Positions 33,043-38,152 of a stretch of 38,152 bases of DNA are shown here, one piece after another. This stretch comes from a bacterium. Its GTDB lineage: Bacteria; Bacteroidota; Bacteroidia; Chitinophagales; Chitinophagaceae. A program made the translations under genes and the position numbers. The notes under the pieces are model-generated. The model was not told where the DNA came from. It saw nothing but the letters and a program-made list of their open reading frames with translations, and searched no databases. Each line of letters starts with the position of its first letter. Position 1 is the stretch's first letter. The stretch is taken from contig DAHXOZ010000008.1 in the NCBI GenBank assembly GCA_027364635.1, positions 1 to 38,152 on the forward strand, given 5' to 3'.

Positions 33043-35061
33043 ATGCGAAAAATATTTTTTTCATTAATGATGTTGTGCTCATGTAATCTTTTTGCCCAGA
33101 AAAAAGATTACCCGGTACAAGCCGTTGTATTTAACCAGGTTCATCTTACTGATAATTTCTGGCTGCCACGATTAAAGATCAATGAAACGGTTACCATTCC
33201 TGCTTCTTTCGAAAGGTGTGAAAAAACCGGACGCGTAGAAAATTTTGTGCTCGCTTCAACGCACAAAGGAAAGTTTTGTACAATTTACCCGTTTGATGAT
33301 ACTGATATTTATAAAACCATTGAAGGCGCATCTTATTCATTAAGCTTATTTCCTAATCCAAAATTGGAGAAATATGTTGATTCACTGATAACGATTATCG
33401 GTGCGGCACAGGAACCTGATGGTTATTTATACACAGCGAGGTCAATTGATCCGCAACATCCGCAGGCATGGGCCGGTGCAACCCGCTGGGTAAATGAAAG
33501 AAAACTGAGTCATGAATTGTATAATGCCGGTCATTTGTATGAGGCTGCTGTTGCACATTACCAGGCAACAGGGAAAAGAAGCTTATTAAATATTGCTTTA
33601 AAAAATGCAAATTTGGTTTGTTCTGTTTTTGGCCCTGCTGCCAATCAAAGGCATACAGCGCCTGGACATGAAATAGTGGAAATGGGTTTGGTAAAATTGT
33701 ACAGAATAACAGGACAGGAAAAATATTTACAAACTGCAAAGTATTTTGTTGAGGAAAGAGGCCGCGATGTGCATTATGATTCGGCCAGCAAAGATGAATG
33801 GAAGAATGGGATATATTGGCAGGACAATATTCCGGTTATTGATCAAACGGAAGCGGAAGGCCATGCTGTACGCGCCGGTTATTTATATTCTGCAATGGCA
33901 GATGTGGCAGCACTTACAGGTGATCAAAAATTGCTTCATGCAGTGGATACCATTTGGGATAACCTTGTTTCCAAAAAATTATATGTTCAGGGTGGCGCTG
34001 GTGCTGTGGGTGATGGTGAGCGTTATGGAGATGATTATCAATTGCCCAATACTACGGCCTATAACGAAACGTGTGCGGCCATTGCCAACGTTTTTTGGAA
34101 TGAAAGAATGTTTCTGCTTCATGGCGATGCAAAGTACATTGATGTGTTGGAAAAGATATTGTACAATGGATTGATATCAGGTATCGGGCTTGATGGTAAA
34201 AGTTTTTTTTATACAAACGCCATGCAGGTAACCAACAATTTTACGCATCCTGATTTGGAACCCGAGCGTTCAGGGTGGTTCCCATGTTCGTGCTGTCCTA
34301 CCAATCTTGTAAGGCTGTTACCATCTGTTCCCGGTTACATTTACGCCCAAAAAGATAACCAGATTTATGTAAATCTCTTTATCAGCAGCAACGTTTCTAT
34401 TCGTCTTCAAAACAAAGAAGTTTCCATAACGCAGCAAAATAATTATCCCTGGAATGGTGATCTGAAATTTATGGTTAATCCAAAATCATCTTTTAATTTT
34501 TCAATGATGATTCGTATTCCGGGATGGGCACAAAATGAAGCGATACCTTCCGATTTATATGCGTTTGAGAATAATTCAGATCAGAAAGTAAAGATTACCA
34601 TCAATGGAAAAGGAGTTCCTTATCAGGTCCAAAATGGTTATGCAGTATTAAACAGGAAGTGGAAAAAGAATGATATTATTGAAGTAAATCTGCCGATGAA
34701 AGTGCGCAGAGTGATTGCCAATTCACAAGTGAAAAATGATATCGGAAAAGTTGCCTTACAACGCGGCCCTATCATGTATTGTGCCGAATGGATTGATAAT
34801 AATGGGAAAGCTTCCAATATTGTATTACCAGTTGGTACACAGTTTCAGTCTGAATACAATCCTGATCTTCTGAATGGCATTGAGACACTGCATGCTGAAG
34901 TTCCGGCAGTGATCATTAAAAACAATGGAGAAAGCATTATTACCCAAAAACAAAAATTCACCGCAATACCCTATTATGCATGGGCCAACAGGGGCAAGGG
35001 TGAAATGATGTTGTGGTTCCCGGAAAAAGTAAAGGATATAGAATTGGTTTCGAGTGAATAA
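33043..35061 (+). CDS. Secreted GH127 beta-L-arabinofuranosidase
   Basis: This 672-residue protein belongs to GH127 (formerly DUF1680), zinc-dependent enzymes that use a cysteine nucleophile to release beta-L-arabinofuranose. It has a signal peptide ending near FAQ at 17-19. YNETCAA carries E342 and C344, and PCSCCPTN carries C417 and C418. These correspond to the zinc ligands and the nucleophile of bifidobacterial HypBA1. GERYGDD carries E326, the likely acid/base. The (alpha/alpha)6 barrel is followed by beta domains. Natural substrates of the family include hydroxyproline-linked arabinan of extensins and terminal arabinose of pectin. The gene lies 14 bp after GH27 and 31 bp before araA. 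Confidence 0.93.
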   Translation: MRKIFFSLMMLCSCNLFAQKKDYPVQAVVFNQVHLTDNFWLPRLKINETVTIPASFERCEKTGRVENFVLASTHKGKFCTIYPFDDTDIYKTIEGASYSLSLFPNPKLEKYVDSLITIIGAAQEPDGYLYTARSIDPQHPQAWAGATRWVNERKLSHELYNAGHLYEAAVAHYQATGKRSLLNIALKNANLVCSVFGPAANQRHTAPGHEIVEMGLVKLYRITGQEKYLQTAKYFVEERGRDVHYDSASKDEWKNGIYWQDNIPVIDQTEAEGHAVRAGYLYSAMADVAALTGDQKLLHAVDTIWDNLVSKKLYVQGGAGAVGDGERYGDDYQLPNTTAYNETCAAIANVFWNERMFLLHGDAKYIDVLEKILYNGLISGIGLDGKSFFYTNAMQVTNNFTHPDLEPERSGWFPCSCCPTNLVRLLPSVPGYIYAQKDNQIYVNLFISSNVSIRLQNKEVSITQQNNYPWNGDLKFMVNPKSSFNFSMMIRIPGWAQNEAIPSDLYAFENNSDQKVKITINGKGVPYQVQNGYAVLNRKWKKNDIIEVNLPMKVRRVIANSQVKNDIGKVALQRGPIMYCAEWIDNNGKASNIVLPVGTQFQSEYNPDLLNGIETLHAEVPAVIIKNNGESIITQKQKFTAIPYYAWANRGKGEMMLWFPEKVKDIELVSSE

Positions 35062-35092
35062 TTTTTAAACAGAAAAAAAGACAAAATTTACA

Positions 35093-36583
35093 ATGATCGA
35101 TCTTAAGAATTTAGAAGTGTGGTTTGTTACGGGCAGCCAGCATTTATATGGAGAAGAAACGTTGAATAAAGTGGCGGAACATTCTCAAATTATTGCCAAA
35201 TCATTTAACAATGATTCGCGTATACCCGTTACTGTTATATGGAAACCGGTTGTCAAAACTCCTGAAGAGATATACAACGTTTGCATGGAAGCCAATACAG
35301 CAAAGAATTGTATCGGTATCATCGCCTGGATGCATACTTTTTCTCCGGCAAAAATGTGGATCGGAGGATTAAAAATTTTGCAAAAACCTTTGTGTCATTT
35401 GCATACGCAGTTCAACAGTGATATTCCCTGGAAAGACATTGATATGGATTTTATGAACCTGAACCAAAGTGCACACGGCGACAGGGAGTTTGGTTTCATT
35501 ATGACGCGTATGCGCATTCGAAGAAAAGTTATTGTAGGTTTTTGGCAGGATACAAAAGTCCTTGAGCAACTCAACGTGTGGACAAGGGCTGCAGCGGGAT
35601 GGAACGACTGGCAAGGCGCAAAGTTTGTTCGCTTTGGCGATAATATGCGTTATGTTGCAGTTACTGATGGAGATAAGGTGGAAGCTGAAATGAAATTTGG
35701 TTATTCTGTAAATACTCATGGAATCGGGGATTTGGTAAAAACTATAAATGAAGTAACTGACGCCGATATCAACACCCTTTTACAGGAATATGAATACAGT
35801 TACGCCCTGACAGATATTTTGAAAAAGGGAAATGAAAAACATCAATCACTCATTGAAGCGGCACGAATTGAACTGGGTTTAAAATATTTTTTACAGGATG
35901 GAAATTATAAAGGCTTTACTGATACGTTTGAAGATTTACATGGAATGACACAATTGCCCGGCATTGGAGCTCAAAGAATGATGGCAGCCGGCTATGGTTT
36001 TGCTGCTGAAGGAGATTGGAAAACGGCCGCATTGGTACGTGCAATGAAAGTGATGGGCAGTGGATTAAAAGGCGGCAATTCTTTCATGGAAGATTATACC
36101 TATCACTTCAACCCTGAAAATCAAATGGTGTTAGGTTCGCACATGCTTGAGATATGTCCTTCAATCGCTCACGGAAAACCTACCTGTGAAATTCATCCGT
36201 TGGGAATCGGAGGTAAGGCCGATCCTGTGCGTTTAGTCTTTAACGTTAGTGGCGGTGATGCGTTGAATGCTTCTGTTATTGATATGGGAAATCGTTTTCG
36301 TTTACTAGTGAATGACGTGGAAGCGGTAGCTCCTGTTCATGATTTACCCAAACTGCCGGTGGCACGTGTTTTATGGAAACCAAAGCCGGATATGGCCACA
36401 GGCTGTGCTGCATGGATATTGGCGGGCGGAGCGCATCATACTTGTTTTAGTCAAAACTTATCCGCGGAACACCTCGAGGATTTTGCAGATATGGCGGATA
36501 TTGAATGCGTGCTCATCAGTGAACAAACAAATATCCGTGATTTTAAAAATGAATTGAGATGGAATGATCTTTCAGTAAGATAA
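35093..36583 (+). CDS. araA: L-arabinose isomerase
   Basis: This 496-residue cytoplasmic enzyme converts L-arabinose to L-ribulose. [16 protein letters not shown] is the diagnostic start. The manganese and catalytic residues line up with E. coli AraA: E306 in AAEGDW, E333 in FMEDY, H350 in GSHMLE, and the histidine pair H448-H449 in GGAHHT. Length matches the family (about 500). It is the fifth gene of the operon, after GH127 and before the symporter, with an unusual gene order B-D-GH27-GH127-A. Confidence 0.97.
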   Translation: MIDLKNLEVWFVTGSQHLYGEETLNKVAEHSQIIAKSFNNDSRIPVTVIWKPVVKTPEEIYNVCMEANTAKNCIGIIAWMHTFSPAKMWIGGLKILQKPLCHLHTQFNSDIPWKDIDMDFMNLNQSAHGDREFGFIMTRMRIRRKVIVGFWQDTKVLEQLNVWTRAAAGWNDWQGAKFVRFGDNMRYVAVTDGDKVEAEMKFGYSVNTHGIGDLVKTINEVTDADINTLLQEYEYSYALTDILKKGNEKHQSLIEAARIELGLKYFLQDGNYKGFTDTFEDLHGMTQLPGIGAQRMMAAGYGFAAEGDWKTAALVRAMKVMGSGLKGGNSFMEDYTYHFNPENQMVLGSHMLEICPSIAHGKPTCEIHPLGIGGKADPVRLVFNVSGGDALNASVIDMGNRFRLLVNDVEAVAPVHDLPKLPVARVLWKPKPDMATGCAAWILAGGAHHTCFSQNLSAEHLEDFADMADIECVLISEQTNIRDFKNELRWNDLSVR

Positions 36584-36630
36584 AAGCCAACAGTATTTTT
36601 CAATTAGTAACAAAAGATAAAATAATTACC

Positions 36631-38152
36631 ATGCCTAATTTCTTTAACAACTACTTGCTTGACGGAGGATTGATTTCATTAAACTGGGCCGATTTGCTCA
36701 TCATCATTATCTATTTCCTCATCGTACTGGGAATCGGGTACTACCTGGTAAGGTATACGAAAACCGGGGATGATTTTTTTCTTGCCGGAAGAAAGATGAC
36801 CATGTGGATTGCCGGGTTAGCTTTTATTTCTGCAAACCTGGGTTCGCTGGAACTGATGGGCTGGGCAGCATCTGCGTATCAATATGGTATTTTGGCTGCG
36901 CACTGGTATTGGATTGGTGCTATACCAGCCATGCTTTTTTTGGGAATCATCATGATGCCCTTCTATTATATTTCAAAAACACACTCCGTACCGGGTTATT
37001 TAAAATTGCGTTTTGGCAATGGCTCCAGCATGTTATCAGCCATTTCTTTTGGTTTTATGACGGTGCTGATGAGCGGGGTAAATATGTTTGCCATGGCATT
37101 GGTAATGAAAGTTATTCTCGGCTGGAATTTAAACTTCAGTATCTGGGTGTCTTCTATTACCGTAATGGTTTATGTAATGTTAGGAGGATTGCTTTCTGCC
37201 ATATTCAATGAAGTATTGCAGTTTGTGCTCATCTGGGCCGGCGCCTTGCTGGTGCCTATTCTCGGGCTTGTAGAGGTTGGCGGATGGAAAGGCATGGTGA
37301 ACCGGATACATCAAAATCTTCCTCATGGTGATTATACGCATATGTGGAGCACCTTGGGGCATTTTAATGACAATCCCATGGGCATTCAGTGGATCGGTAT
37401 TGTATTTGGTTTGGGGTTTGTAATTTCATTCGGATACTGGACTACAGATTTTTTGGTAGTGCAGCGGGTATTATCGGCGAAGGACTTACGATCGGCAAAA
37501 ATGGCTCCTATCATTGGTTCAGGATTTAAAATGCTGGTGCCTTTAATTGTGATATTACCGGGTTTGATTGGTTTGGCAGTAATGCCCGGCTTAGTAGGCC
37601 AGGCGCAGGCAGCGGCAACAGGAGCGCAAAGTTATAATGAAATCCTCCCTTTGATGATGGCCCGTTATTTAGGACCGGGATTATTAGGGCTGGGAGTTAC
37701 TGCTCTTATCGCGGGCTTCATGTCGGGTATGGCGGGTAATGTTACGGCCTTTTCAACGGTATGGACGTATGATATTTATAGACCCATTCATTTTGCGCTT
37801 ACGAAGAAAGAAGCGACTGATAAGCATTATGTAAAAATGGGGAGATGGGCTACTTTTATTGGCGTTCTTATCAGCATTGGCACGGCTTATTTGGTAGAAA
37901 ATGCCGCCAGTATTATGGATTACGTTCAGGCGTTATTCAGTTTTTTCATCGCGCCGTTGTTTGGTACGGTTATTTTGGGAATGTTGTGGAAAAGAGCGAC
38001 GGCGGCAGGAGGCTTTTGGGGGCTTCTTGCCGGTACATTATCTTCAGTTGGAATGTGGGCATGGGTAAGAATAGACCCACGAGCCCTGGCGGTCATAACA
38101 GGTTCCGCAGATGCAAAAGCAATGGCCGTAACATTACCCGCCATACCCGACA
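36631..38152 (+). CDS. Sodium/solute symporter (SSS family), probable arabinose transporter, 3' truncated
   Basis: The frame opens with ATG at 36631 (MPNFFNNYLLDGGLISLNWA) and stays open for 507 codons to the window end. It has many membrane helices. Family signatures include GDDFFLAGRKMTMWIAGLAF, SLELMGWAASAYQYG, YWTTDFLVVQRVLSAKDL and IAGFMSGMAGNVTAF (about position 365). These mark the sodium/solute symporter family, SglT branch, which imports sugars with sodium. The position after araA, 47 bp downstream, predicts L-arabinose as substrate; this is inferred from context only. The C-terminus is missing because the window stops. Confidence 0.92.
   Translation, partial: MPNFFNNYLLDGGLISLNWADLLIIIIYFLIVLGIGYYLVRYTKTGDDFFLAGRKMTMWIAGLAFISANLGSLELMGWAASAYQYGILAAHWYWIGAIPAMLFLGIIMMPFYYISKTHSVPGYLKLRFGNGSSMLSAISFGFMTVLMSGVNMFAMALVMKVILGWNLNFSIWVSSITVMVYVMLGGLLSAIFNEVLQFVLIWAGALLVPILGLVEVGGWKGMVNRIHQNLPHGDYTHMWSTLGHFNDNPMGIQWIGIVFGLGFVISFGYWTTDFLVVQRVLSAKDLRSAKMAPIIGSGFKMLVPLIVILPGLIGLAVMPGLVGQAQAAATGAQSYNEILPLMMARYLGPGLLGLGVTALIAGFMSGMAGNVTAFSTVWTYDIYRPIHFALTKKEATDKHYVKMGRWATFIGVLISIGTAYLVENAASIMDYVQALFSFFIAPLFGTVILGMLWKRATAAGGFWGLLAGTLSSVGMWAWVRIDPRALAVITGSADAKAMAVTLPAIPD

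Noticed and set aside
33746-34174. Plus-strand 142-codon frame inside the GH127 gene
   Set aside because: It is frame-shifted relative to GH127, which is intact with all zinc and catalytic residues.
36804-37211. Plus-strand 135-codon frame near the right end
   Set aside because: It is an out-of-frame reading of the symporter gene, whose true frame is open from 36631 to the window end with clear family motifs.

Overview
The window looks like a Bacteroidota chromosome, most likely Chitinophagaceae or a close relative. The DNA is AT-rich, few starts have a Shine-Dalgarno sequence, TANNTTTG-type -7 boxes are present, and one secreted protein ends in a type IX secretion (T9SS) sorting domain. Other pointers are a DUF6600-like lipoprotein, a lysine/alanine-rich histone H1-like protein, many secreted glycoside hydrolases and a Nudix-type AraR. 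No rRNA, tRNA, CRISPR array, prophage or insertion sequence was seen.

Layout. Positions 1-75 are a rearranged patchwork at the window edge. They run into a 5'-truncated GH3 glycosidase (to 793) followed by a secreted GH27 alpha-galactosidase (907-2115). On the minus strand, 5627-2234 is a three-gene operon: a circularly permuted ATP-grasp protein, an alpha-E protein and a transglutaminase-like protein that ends in nine glutamines. Next come a secreted nucleoside hydrolase, a WxP-repeat lipoprotein with a disordered tail, a T9SS-exported ELWxTDGT-repeat protein, a class A beta-lactamase-like hydrolase, a membrane-anchored coiled-coil protein, a small membrane protein and a secreted YD-repeat-like protein. 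Positions 15142-26325 are mostly housekeeping: mazG overlapping a 1256-residue sensor kinase, a histone H1-like gene behind rplU-rpmA, plsC-priA, a TIP30-like reductase and murB.

The right third (26586-38152) is an L-arabinose system. A secreted GH51 alpha-L-arabinofuranosidase and a divergently placed Nudix-type regulator (araR) precede the run araB-araD-GH27-GH127-araA-sodium/sugar symporter, which continues past the window end. GH51 and GH127 would release alpha- and beta-L-arabinofuranose. The GH27 in this run has lost one of the two aspartates typical of alpha-galactosidases and is predicted to be a beta-L-arabinopyranosidase. The symporter would import arabinose, and AraA, AraB and AraD would convert it to xylulose 5-phosphate. 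Two 21-bp sites that agree at 17 positions lie upstream of GH51 and in the araR-araB gap; they are proposed as AraR operators.

The most interesting points are the arabinose locus with its predicted operator and specificity switch, the ATP-grasp/alpha-E/transglutaminase operon with a polyglutamine tail, the very large sensor kinase, and the chimeric left end. All functions are inferred by reading sequence motifs; no search was run.
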